Shown here: positions 44,653 to 50,688 of the stretch, piece after piece
Numbering within the stretch: the stretch's first letter is position 1
How the letters are laid out: the number at the start of each line of letters is the position of its first letter
Source: a virus
Direction: 5' to 3' (one strand)
IMG/VR virus record: IMGVR_UViG_3300009159_005558
Span: 1-50,688 of that record
DNA: 50,688 bases
Translations under genes and position numbers: made by a program
The notes under the pieces: model-generated
Told to the model about the DNA's origin: nothing
What the model saw: only the letters and a program-made list of their open reading frames with translations
Databases searched by the model: none

Positions 44653-45924
44653 TTACAATCCTCCTCCGCCAAAGGCCATACCTTGGTCATTGACTGCGTT
44701 AGGGTCTGTTCCAGCAGCAATGGCGGCCTGTTCCTTCATAGGCAAGTCCTTTACCAACACAGGAGGTCGTTTCGGTGGTGCTCGTTTTGGCGTTGGACGA
44801 GCACCAGGATCGGCGGTATTTGTTCCAGCGGAGGATGCCGCTGGATTGCCATTTAATAATTGGTCCACAGTTTGTCCGGTCATGTTGAACGAAAATGGCA
44901 CAGTGCCACGGTCAGTGCTACCGGCATAAGAATACGGAATGGCCACGCCAGATATTTGGTATTCAATAGCTCGATTGGCTATTGAAAATTTAATATCCAA
45001 TAAACGGAAAGGATAATATTTAACAATTACTGCTTTTTGTCCATACCCGCTGTCAGATCCTTTGGCCGGTGCTACTAAATTTCCGTTGCTGTCATAACCG
45101 TAAAATTCTATAATTAAACAATACTGGGCTTCTAGGTAGTTGGGTGTGCCGCTGGCACTTGCACTTGTGCTGAGTTGTTGAGAGTTTTTATAAACCAATG
45201 TCACTGCATTATAAAGACTTTGTATCAAGGTAATCCCGTTGGGTTCAGTGACTTTGAAACGTATCTTGTTGGCTGAGTTGGCTCCAGGGTTACCACCAAA
45301 AGGTATTACACTTTCAATTTCAAGATCGTCCATGTAATAATCTACTGGGAAAGCCGGACTACGTCCTTTTACAGGTGCGCCGGCACTTTGCATGAGCAAT
45401 TGCCAGCCAGAGACATTGGCCACCTGGGTGGCAATTGCGTTATTGTATTGTGTTGGGCTCAACACATACCAGCTGATACTATAAGTGTAACTGGCATACT
45501 GATCTAGTTGATTAGGCTGGGTAGAAACAAATTGATCAAGTGACGCTGCCGATGTACTGACAGCAAGTTGTCTTGTTGGGCCAGTAGGAGTTGGACTGTC
45601 ATCAGGATTGACACTGGTAACTGGGTTTGTGGTCTTACCGGCTCCAGTACCACTCCGGGTTGGTGCTTGCACAGGTGAGTCATTAGACGGCCCACCTTGA
45701 TTCCCTAATGCATCAACATTCTGTGACGAAAATATACTATTATTTTCAGGTCCGGTTGGGGCAGCAAACCAACTTCTTAAAAATCCGCCAGCTGGTGTGG
45801 CCTGCGTTTGGCCAATGTCTCTGGCCGGCATAGTTCCAATTGGATTTCCATTAACATCGTATTCTATTTCTGTTATCCCGGCACCACTAAAAAAGTTTGG
45901 GTTTTTTTGACGATTGGCTGGCAT
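44653..45924 (-). CDS. Tail/baseplate structural protein, unassigned
   Basis: 423 residues, ATG 45924. The first 130 residues are disordered (Pro/Gly/Thr-rich). The folded part has YASYTYSISWYVLSPTQYNN, YYMDDLEIESVIPF, IRFKVTEPNGITLIQSLYNA, YCLIIEFYGYDSNGN and YPFRLLDIKFSIANRAIEYQ. The tail is Lys/Pro-rich (PKRAPPKRPP). Similar blocks occur in unassigned virion proteins of aquatic T4-like phages. It adjoins the 624-aa gene by 3 nt. The two may form one assembly, or be halves of a protein that is single in other phages (inference). It follows gp53 by one base. Confidence 0.6.
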   Translation of the reverse strand: MPANRQKNPNFFSGAGITEIEYDVNGNPIGTMPARDIGQTQATPAGGFLRSWFAAPTGPENNSIFSSQNVDALGNQGGPSNDSPVQAPTRSGTGAGKTTNPVTSVNPDDSPTPTGPTRQLAVSTSAASLDQFVSTQPNQLDQYASYTYSISWYVLSPTQYNNAIATQVANVSGWQLLMQSAGAPVKGRSPAFPVDYYMDDLEIESVIPFGGNPGANSANKIRFKVTEPNGITLIQSLYNAVTLVYKNSQQLSTSASASGTPNYLEAQYCLIIEFYGYDSNGNLVAPAKGSDSGYGQKAVIVKYYPFRLLDIKFSIANRAIEYQISGVAIPYSYAGSTDRGTVPFSFNMTGQTVDQLLNGNPAASSAGTNTADPGARPTPKRAPPKRPPVLVKDLPMKEQAAIAAGTDPNAVNDQGMAFGGGGL

Positions 45925-45925
45925 G

Positions 45926-46222
45926 TTAGAATCCTAACACTGTTTTTAATGTTTCCAATTTAGGCAAGTAAATTGTGGCACCTGCTTCAAAATCCATAGG
46001 CGGTGTTGCTAAAGTATTAGGATTGCGTTGATAGAACACCCACCATAGACCAGAGTTGCCATACAAGTCGTGCGCCAACAGATCAGGTCTGTATTGAAAT
46101 GTAGTGTTGATGGTAAACAAAATGTCGTCAGTACTTTTAGGTATAGGTCTGTTGACCATAACATCTAAAAAGAACTGGCTGTATCCTGTGGCAAAATATG
46201 GGCTGGTTGCGTCATAACTCAT
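45926..46222 (-). CDS. 53: Baseplate wedge protein, gp53-like
   Basis: 98 residues, ATG 46222. MSYDATSPYFATGYSQFFLD, VMVNRPIPKSTDDILFTINT, FQYRPDLLAHDLYGNSGLWW and VFYQRNPNTLATPPMDFEAG then TIYLPKLETLK give the known profile of gp53-like proteins: YRPD.LA.D.YG...LWWVF..RNP and a C-terminal LysM-like strand-helix. Gp53 binds the baseplate wedges near the sheath. The length is short compared with T4 gp53 (196), but normal for the compact form in other phages. It starts in a TAATG overlap with the 381-aa gene. Confidence 0.87.
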   Translation of the reverse strand: MSYDATSPYFATGYSQFFLDVMVNRPIPKSTDDILFTINTTFQYRPDLLAHDLYGNSGLWWVFYQRNPNTLATPPMDFEAGATIYLPKLETLKTVLGF

Positions 46223-47367
46223 TACCAGAACCCTCCCTTGAGCAATTGACCGTTGGCAAATCCTTTGAGACTAAATTGTGTGCTGACTTGTTGACGGCTC
46301 TGTACTGGTAGCAAGGTAATTTGCACATCTAACTTGCTGGGCACGTAGGTAGGATTATTCAACAATGATTGCAATGGCGCCAGTGCAGGATTTTGTGCTC
46401 CTGCTGGCAAGAAGGCTGCGGCCAGTCTGGTCACTGTGGGCGACACAGCATTTAGTGTTGTAGAATACAAATTCTGTAAGGGTTGTAAATTTAATCCCAG
46501 GTTATTGGGTGAGCCAGAGCTGATGTAATCAACATCGTTTGGTAAAGTGTAACTGAATTGACTGACTAAGCAAGGATGGTTATTGTACTGATAGTCACCC
46601 AGGCCACTGAGGAATACCAACGGAGGAGGTGATCCACGTTGTGCATCTTGACCGTAAAACATTTTTGTCACACTACGGAAAAAATGTATCACTGCTAGTA
46701 CATAGGCCGCATCTGCGGTGCTTTGGGCAGTGAATGTGGCAGTTACGGTAAGTGCATCAGTGTAACTGTTGTTGTAAAAATATCCACGATAGTTTGAGTG
46801 GGTCAGATCGTAATTGCTGTAGTTGGCCTTGTAGGCATTGGTAATCTGTGGAGTGTACGGAAACACTACTCCGTTGGTTGTTTTCAATGGCTGTAACAAT
46901 CCGGCATCGGCGGCCTTGTACAAATAATTGGCGTTTGGCGCCAATCTCAACATTACACGCCAATCGGTATTGATTGGAGGCTGTGCTGACAGGTTGCTGG
47001 TTGTCTGTTGGGCTTGGGCTTGGCCCACCATGGCTTCAGTGCGGCTGGCGTCAGCTGATGCTTGTGTTGCAGGTTCTACAAACCCGTTGCCCACAAAAAC
47101 TGGATTGTTTCCTTCATCTAACGAGTAGCCTGGCAGTAAAAATCCGTTGTCGTCGTAGGCTATTTGTCCGCTGGCCGGACCAGGTTGAACTGGATTTGCT
47201 TCGGTCTTGACATCACTTATAGGAACCGCAGGTTGTTCGCCGGCGCCAGCTTGTGGATCGGGTGGATTGCCAACGGGCGCTGCAGAACGATCAACTTGGT
47301 TAGCTGATATCGGTGGGTCGTTTTGTTCGCCGTAACCTGATGTGTTTTCTACTACTGGATCTGCCAT
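46222..47367 (-). CDS. Baseplate/tail protein with tail-tube-like domain, first gene of the late virion operon
   Basis: 381 residues, ATG 47367 with AGGA 7 nt upstream. The first 150 residues are acidic/Pro/Gln-rich and disordered. The folded part begins WRVMLRLAPNANYLYKAADA and continues with FPYTPQITNAYKANYSNYDL, SNYRGYFYNNSYTDALTVTA, FTAQSTADAAYVLAVIHFFR and LVSQFSYTLPNDVDYISSG. The order and strand pattern resemble tail-tube-like baseplate proteins (the gp54/gp48 type that starts the tube). I know close relatives only as 'virion structural protein'. It leads the operon with gp53, gp5 and gp25 behind it, which fits a tube-baseplate connector. A late-type box precedes it. Confidence 0.6.
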   Translation of the reverse strand: MADPVVENTSGYGEQNDPPISANQVDRSAAPVGNPPDPQAGAGEQPAVPISDVKTEANPVQPGPASGQIAYDDNGFLLPGYSLDEGNNPVFVGNGFVEPATQASADASRTEAMVGQAQAQQTTSNLSAQPPINTDWRVMLRLAPNANYLYKAADAGLLQPLKTTNGVVFPYTPQITNAYKANYSNYDLTHSNYRGYFYNNSYTDALTVTATFTAQSTADAAYVLAVIHFFRSVTKMFYGQDAQRGSPPPLVFLSGLGDYQYNNHPCLVSQFSYTLPNDVDYISSGSPNNLGLNLQPLQNLYSTTLNAVSPTVTRLAAAFLPAGAQNPALAPLQSLLNNPTYVPSKLDVQITLLPVQSRQQVSTQFSLKGFANGQLLKGGFW

Positions 47368-47382
47368 GTTAGTTTCCTATCC

Positions 47383-47391
47383 TATATTTAC
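47383..47391 (-). promoter_or_regulatory. Late-promoter-like box GTAAATATA before the virion operon
   Basis: On the minus strand, predicted leader about 12 nt including AGGA, ATG at 47367. It is the same 9-mer as before the gp25-like gene. Confidence 0.6.
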
Positions 47392-47426
47392 CGAGAAAAT
47401 AAACCACCCAGATAATGATTAAGAGG

Positions 47427-47461
47427 TTGACCTTTGTGGTTTTTGTGCTACAATAAATATA
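47427..47461 (+). promoter_or_regulatory. Overlapping sigma70-like and late-type promoters of the sigma-factor operon
   Basis: TTGACC (47427-47432), a 16-nt spacer and TACAAT (47449-47454) form a good sigma70 promoter. ATAAATATA (47453-47461) overlaps the -10 and matches the late-box family. AGGAG then follows, 6 nt before the GTG at 47478. The operon could therefore be read early by host polymerase and later by the phage sigma. Confidence 0.6.
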
Positions 47462-47477
47462 CTAATAGGAGAATTTA

Positions 47478-47852
47478 GTGTCAATTACACCCACAAGGAC
47501 CCCGTCAAAAACCAATTATCTCAACAACAGAGATATCTTAAAAGAAATACATCTCAGCAAAAATTCCTACTGTGCATACCTAGATCCCGTTAGAGATCAT
47601 CAGTATGATATTATCCTGCCCAGCCTGGCCAAAATTAATCAGCGCACTGTGGCCGAAGCCAGACGCAATCGTGCAGATCGACTCAAGCGTGAAGGCACTA
47701 TTGTTGAGCCAAAAAAGATTCCAAACACTGAGTTAGTGTTCCGTATTACCTGCTGGGAACACATACCAATGGCGCCTAAAAAAGTGTCAAAAGCACAGGC
47801 CAAAAAGAAAAAAATTGAAGATATTTTTGAGCTAGATCTAATAGAAGAATAA
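47478..47852 (+). CDS. Small conserved phage protein upstream of gp55-like sigma factor
   Basis: 124 residues, GTG 47478 with AGGAG. MSITPTRTPSKTNYLNNRDI, LKEIHLSKNSYCAYLDPVRD, then INQRTVAEARRNRADRLKRE and CWEHIPMAPKKVSKAQAKKK, ending KIEDIFELDLIEE. It is basic in the middle with an acidic, hydrophobic tail. In T4, gene 33 encodes the late coactivator that works with gp55 and ends in a hydrophobic/acidic clamp-binding tail, so a gp33-like role is attractive but rests on position and tail composition only. Its stop is in frame with the sigma-factor gene five codons downstream. Confidence 0.65.
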   Translation: MSITPTRTPSKTNYLNNRDILKEIHLSKNSYCAYLDPVRDHQYDIILPSLAKINQRTVAEARRNRADRLKREGTIVEPKKIPNTELVFRITCWEHIPMAPKKVSKAQAKKKKIEDIFELDLIEE

Positions 47853-47867
47853 GATCCCCTGGCCGAG

Positions 47868-48383
47868 TTGTTGGAAATTCCAGTCTTGGATGAAAAACAT
47901 GTTAGATTAAATTTTCCTCCGTTTTATCATTATCGTCTAGACGACAACAAACAAACATTTCAAGTGGGCAAAAGCCATTGGATCGGCGACTTTGAAAACG
48001 GGTCTTTTTCCAAGGATCACGGACAGATGACTCGCAAGTTGGCTCACATGTTTATGAAACTGTGTGAGCGTTATGCTACTCGTAGTAACTGGAGAGGATA
48101 CACCTACAATGAAGAAATGCGTGGTCAAGCCCTGCTACAACTCAGTCAAATTGGATTGCAATTTGATGAATCAAAATCGCAGAATCCTTTTGCGTATTAT
48201 ACTGCTGCTATCACTAACAGCTTTACTCGTATCTTGAATTTAGAAAAGAAAAATCAAAATATTCGTGACGACATGTTGGAGATGAACGGACTCAATCCTT
48301 CGTGGACTAGACAGAACGCTGGCAAGAAAGATCCAAACTTTGGCTCAGTAGTGGTTGTAACCTCAGGGGAAGACCTAGTATAA
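47868..48383 (+). CDS. 55: Late-transcription sigma factor, gp55-like
   Basis: 171 residues from the TTG at 47868; no ATG exists near the N-terminus. LAHMFMKLCERYATRSNWRG, YTYNEEMRGQALLQLSQIGL, QFDESKSQNPFAYYTAAITN and SFTRILNLEKKNQNIRDDML match the conserved core of T4 gp55 (NF..YTW..EM..., FD..KS.NPFAY.T.I...F.R....EKK). It redirects host RNA polymerase to late promoters. There is an in-frame TAA 15 nt upstream that ends the preceding 124-aa gene, so the true start could be CTG/TTG or readthrough. It precedes the gp47-like gene by 8 nt. Confidence 0.93.
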   Translation: MLEIPVLDEKHVRLNFPPFYHYRLDDNKQTFQVGKSHWIGDFENGSFSKDHGQMTRKLAHMFMKLCERYATRSNWRGYTYNEEMRGQALLQLSQIGLQFDESKSQNPFAYYTAAITNSFTRILNLEKKNQNIRDDMLEMNGLNPSWTRQNAGKKDPNFGSVVVVTSGEDLV

Positions 48384-48390
48384 TCTATAG

Positions 48391-49407
48391 ATGACAAATC
48401 TATTTAAAAAAGCCGCGGTGTTTACCGACATTCACTTCGGCTTAAAATCAAACAGTTTGGTTCACTTGCGTGATTGCGAAGACTTTGTTGACTGGTTCAT
48501 AGACACAGCCAAAAAGAACAACTGTACCACTGGATTCTTTTTGGGTGACTGGCATCACTCCAGAGCCGCTATCAACATGCAGACCTTGCATGTTAGTCTG
48601 CGCTGTTTGGAAAAGCTCAGCGCCGCGTTTGATCATTTTTACTTTATTCCAGGTAATCACGATCTCTACTATCGTGACAAACGTGATATCCACGGAGCAG
48701 AATGGGCCAGACACTTGCCCAACATCACCATTGTTAACGATTGGTTCAGTGAAGGTGACGTGGTTATTGCGCCGTGGCTTGTGGGCGATGATCACAAACG
48801 TCTACACAAATTATCTGGACAATACATGTTTGGACATTTTGAATTGCCGCATTTTAAAATGAATGCCATGGTAGAAATGCCAGACCACGGAGAAATCCAA
48901 GTCAGCAACTTTGCCGGCTTTGACAGTGTGTTCTCCGGGCACTTTCATTTACGGCAACAGAAAAAGAACATCAACTACATTGGCAATGCGTTTCCACACA
49001 ACTTTGCCGACGCCGGAGATACTGCCAGAGGCATGATGATTTTAGATTGGGGCCAGGAACCAGAATATCATGCTTGGCCCAAACAGCCACTATATAAAGT
49101 ACTTAAACTAAGCCAAGTGATTGATGGTGCTCCACGACTGTTGGCACCTAACATGCATGTTCGAGTAGAGCTGGACATTGATATCAGTTACGAAGAAGCT
49201 AACTTTATCAAAGAAACATTTATTAAAGACTACACTCTACGTGAAATGGCTTTGATTCCTGTTAAAAATACCGCAGTAGACTTGGACTTGGCGCCAGGTG
49301 AAATCAAGTTTGAAAGTGTAGATCAAATTGTCACAGATCAAATTACCAACATTGAATCTGAATTCTACGATCCTAAATTATTGTTAAAAATATATCAAAG
49401 TTTATAA
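48391..49407 (+). CDS. 47: Recombination nuclease subunit, gp47/SbcD-like metallophosphoesterase
   Basis: 338 residues, ATG 48391. The calcineurin-like metallophosphoesterase motifs are in order: TDIHFGLK (D13, H15), LGDWHH (D53), PGNHDLYY (N89, H90), FGHFELPHF (H149) and SGHFHLR (H184, H186). In T4, gp46/gp47 form the Rad50/Mre11-like complex for recombination-dependent replication and host DNA breakdown. The length equals T4 gp47 (339). Its start lies 8 nt after gp55, and its stop overlaps the next ATG (TAATG). The partner gp46 is not in the window. Confidence 0.95.
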   Translation: MTNLFKKAAVFTDIHFGLKSNSLVHLRDCEDFVDWFIDTAKKNNCTTGFFLGDWHHSRAAINMQTLHVSLRCLEKLSAAFDHFYFIPGNHDLYYRDKRDIHGAEWARHLPNITIVNDWFSEGDVVIAPWLVGDDHKRLHKLSGQYMFGHFELPHFKMNAMVEMPDHGEIQVSNFAGFDSVFSGHFHLRQQKKNINYIGNAFPHNFADAGDTARGMMILDWGQEPEYHAWPKQPLYKVLKLSQVIDGAPRLLAPNMHVRVELDIDISYEEANFIKETFIKDYTLREMALIPVKNTAVDLDLAPGEIKFESVDQIVTDQITNIESEFYDPKLLLKIYQSL

Positions 49408-49973
49408 TGCACAATGTTATACCAGACCACAGCCCCGGATCAATCTATCCAGACTGGCTGCAAACTTTGGAAAAAAAATACAACATTGTAGATGTGTTTA
49501 ACTTTGTTCGATATGATTATCAGTTGGACCAATTGAAACAACGATTGCTGGCTGTTAAAAAGCCTGCGTTCGATGCGCATGATCGCATTGTTGCTGTGCA
49601 TTTTGATACAGATTATTATATTCAAGGGCGTGTGGGTGTAAATCTTACCAACTTGTTTACCATATGGCAAGAAGCAGACATTCCGTTTCACACCATGTTG
49701 CTGTATACCAACCACACAGGAATCCAAAAAGAAATCGATGTGCTGTGCCAGCATCGTCCTGCAATAGATCGCCCGACCATTGTTGAAACTGTTATCAATC
49801 AGCTGAGTTACCTTCCAGACACCTATGATGCAGAACCGGAATTAGATGTGGATCAGATTGAATATCACGGGCTGGCATTGATGGGTGCTCAACGCAGTCA
49901 TAGGTATGCCTTGTACAATCATATAAAACAACACTGTGATCAAATAGCCATGGTAATCAAGGCTGCCACATGA
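49407..49973 (+). CDS. EK..KP-family protein, N-terminal half (split copy 3)
   Basis: 188 residues, ATG 49407. NIVDVFNFVRYDYQLDQLKQ, DRIVAVHFDTDYYIQGRVG, then IEYHGLALMGAQRSHRYALY near residue 150. The last segment lines up with KPYKFLFLNGRTRPHRKYLL of the full-length protein at 11269-12456, so this is the N-terminal lobe of that family. The C-terminal lobe is encoded next, in a different frame, with an ATGA overlap. This looks like a natural or mutational split of one ancestral gene. It is located after the gp47-like gene and before an amidinotransferase-like gene. The role is unknown; a glycosyltransferase-like fold is possible. Confidence 0.6.
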   Translation: MHNVIPDHSPGSIYPDWLQTLEKKYNIVDVFNFVRYDYQLDQLKQRLLAVKKPAFDAHDRIVAVHFDTDYYIQGRVGVNLTNLFTIWQEADIPFHTMLLYTNHTGIQKEIDVLCQHRPAIDRPTIVETVINQLSYLPDTYDAEPELDVDQIEYHGLALMGAQRSHRYALYNHIKQHCDQIAMVIKAAT

Positions 49974-50512
49974 CGCTGATCAAATTAGACCCGTTTACTC
50001 GAGTAAACGACAGTTTTGTTCAGACTGATCGTGTTGATGCAACTCCAGTCTTGCAAGATGTGTCGCATCCACTGATAACCACCGGGCCTTCTGCTGGCGC
50101 AAATACTACACATTATTCTGCAGACTTTTATAAAAAAATTGCCTTGGATATTGTAACTGAAACTGTTTTTAACTATCCGTATCCTCGTATTTGTGAAAAA
50201 ACTCTTAGGCCAATTAATTGTAAACGAATGTTTATCATTGTCGGTCCGGCGCACTCACTAAAGCTGTTGCAGTCCAGAGGGATTATGACCTTTGGAGATA
50301 TTATCAATGAGTCGTACGACACCATTGAAAATCCCGAGGAAAGATTTTTGTCAGTGGTGGATGCAATTGATCAATTTTGTAAACTTGACCTAGACAAGAT
50401 AAAAAACTATTACCGCAACAATCGTTGGAAATTTGATCACAACTGGCAAACAATGAAAAACTTGTTGCAGGTAGAACTACAAAAATTTGAACAGGAAAAT
50501 AATAATGTATAG
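49970..50512 (+). CDS. EK..KP-family protein, C-terminal half (split copy 3)
   Basis: 180 residues, ATG 49970. The first 55 residues are variable. Then IVTETVFNYPYPRICEKTLR, PINCKRMFIIVGPAHSLKLL and RGIMTFGDIINESYDTIENP match the C-terminal block of 11269-12456 (VVTETVFNYPYSFRTEKIWK) closely. The Glu-Lys pair is kept (CEKTLRP) while the following residue changes from Lys to Arg. It ends with a Lys/Asn/Tyr-rich helix. The overlap with the preceding half is ATGA and with the next gene 8 nt. Function as in the other copies, if the two halves associate. Confidence 0.65.
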   Translation: MTLIKLDPFTRVNDSFVQTDRVDATPVLQDVSHPLITTGPSAGANTTHYSADFYKKIALDIVTETVFNYPYPRICEKTLRPINCKRMFIIVGPAHSLKLLQSRGIMTFGDIINESYDTIENPEERFLSVVDAIDQFCKLDLDKIKNYYRNNRWKFDHNWQTMKNLLQVELQKFEQENNNV

Positions 50513-50688
50513 CGTATATCAACACTGGGATCCGTTAAAGGTCTGTTTGGTCGGGCGCACTTACCCGCCAGAGTTTTACAGTTGGATCAAGGACGCAGCC
50601 ACACGAAAACGATTTGAAACCCTAGCTGAAGAAACTGAAGAGGACTATCAAGGTCTTATCAAGTTGCTGACTGAACGCTTTGGTGTTC
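50505..50688 (+). CDS. Amidinotransferase-like protein, 3' truncated by window edge
   Basis: ATG 50505 with AGGA 8 nt upstream; 61 codons are visible. MYSVYQHWDPLKVCLVGRTY, then PPEFYSWIKDAATRKRFETL and AEETEEDYQGLIKLLTERFG match the N-terminal part of amidinotransferases and related guanidino-modifying enzymes (W.PL..V.VG..., ETEED...L...L...GV). These act on arginine-like guanidines by a Cys nucleophile that would be near the C-terminus, beyond the window. The gene overlaps the EK..KP half by 8 nt, so it is in the same operon. The call rests on the N-terminus only. Confidence 0.65.
   Translation, partial: MYSVYQHWDPLKVCLVGRTYPPEFYSWIKDAATRKRFETLAEETEEDYQGLIKLLTERFGV

Noticed and set aside
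48379-48384. TATAAT just before the gp47-like gene, a possible promoter
   Set aside because: It overlaps the gp55 stop codon and has no acceptable -35; the genes are close enough for operon transcription.

Overview
The window looks like part of a T4-like (myovirus-type) bacteriophage genome. The evidence is a set of recognisable baseplate proteins (gp53-, gp5-, gp25- and gp6-like) on the minus strand, then a divergent plus-strand block with a gp55-like late sigma factor and a gp47-like recombination nuclease. Coding density is very high: gaps rarely exceed 100 bases and most neighbouring genes overlap as ATGA, GTGA, TAATG or by 8-26 nt. I see no tRNA, rRNA, integrase, insertion sequence or CRISPR array. 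The style of the proteins suggests an uncultured aquatic T4-like phage. The host cannot be read from this sequence.

Layout. (1) 1-648, plus strand: 3' part of an FkbM-type methyltransferase gene. (2) About 625-17250, minus strand: one tightly packed accessory operon. It holds five radical-SAM proteins with an N-terminal Cys-rich (twitch-type) domain, a NodU/CmcH-type carbamoyltransferase, two SGNH-hydrolase-like proteins, three GT-A-like glycosyltransferases, two members of an 'EK..KP' family that may be glycosyltransferases, two weakly similar unknown proteins flanking one radical-SAM gene, three small conserved-looking proteins and an unlisted 33-codon gene. (3) 17283-17305: a GC-rich hairpin terminator separating that operon from the virion genes. 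(4) 17324-47367, minus strand: tail fibre and baseplate genes, including a 5056-residue protein whose gene takes up 30% of the window. (5) 47368-47477: divergent promoter region. (6) 47478-50688, plus strand: a small unknown gene, gp55-like sigma factor, gp47-like nuclease, a two-gene (split) version of the EK..KP family, and the start of an amidinotransferase-like gene.

Regulation. A motif close to the T4 late promoter box (TATAAATA), here [GA]TAAATA followed by A, C or T, lies just upstream of several virion genes and of the sigma-factor operon, and is not seen in front of the accessory operon. Its spacing falls in two classes: a 12-14 nt leader with a Shine-Dalgarno sequence, or essentially no leader. 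The accessory operon instead has a sigma70-like -10 box whose predicted start is the A of its first ATG.

How the genes may work together. The accessory operon resembles a small biosynthetic or modification cluster (radical SAM, carbamoyl transfer, methylation, glycosyl transfer, ester hydrolysis, and amidino transfer at the far end). I cannot identify the substrate: a phage or host glycan, DNA, or a peptide are all possible. This cluster is the most likely place for an undescribed system in the window.
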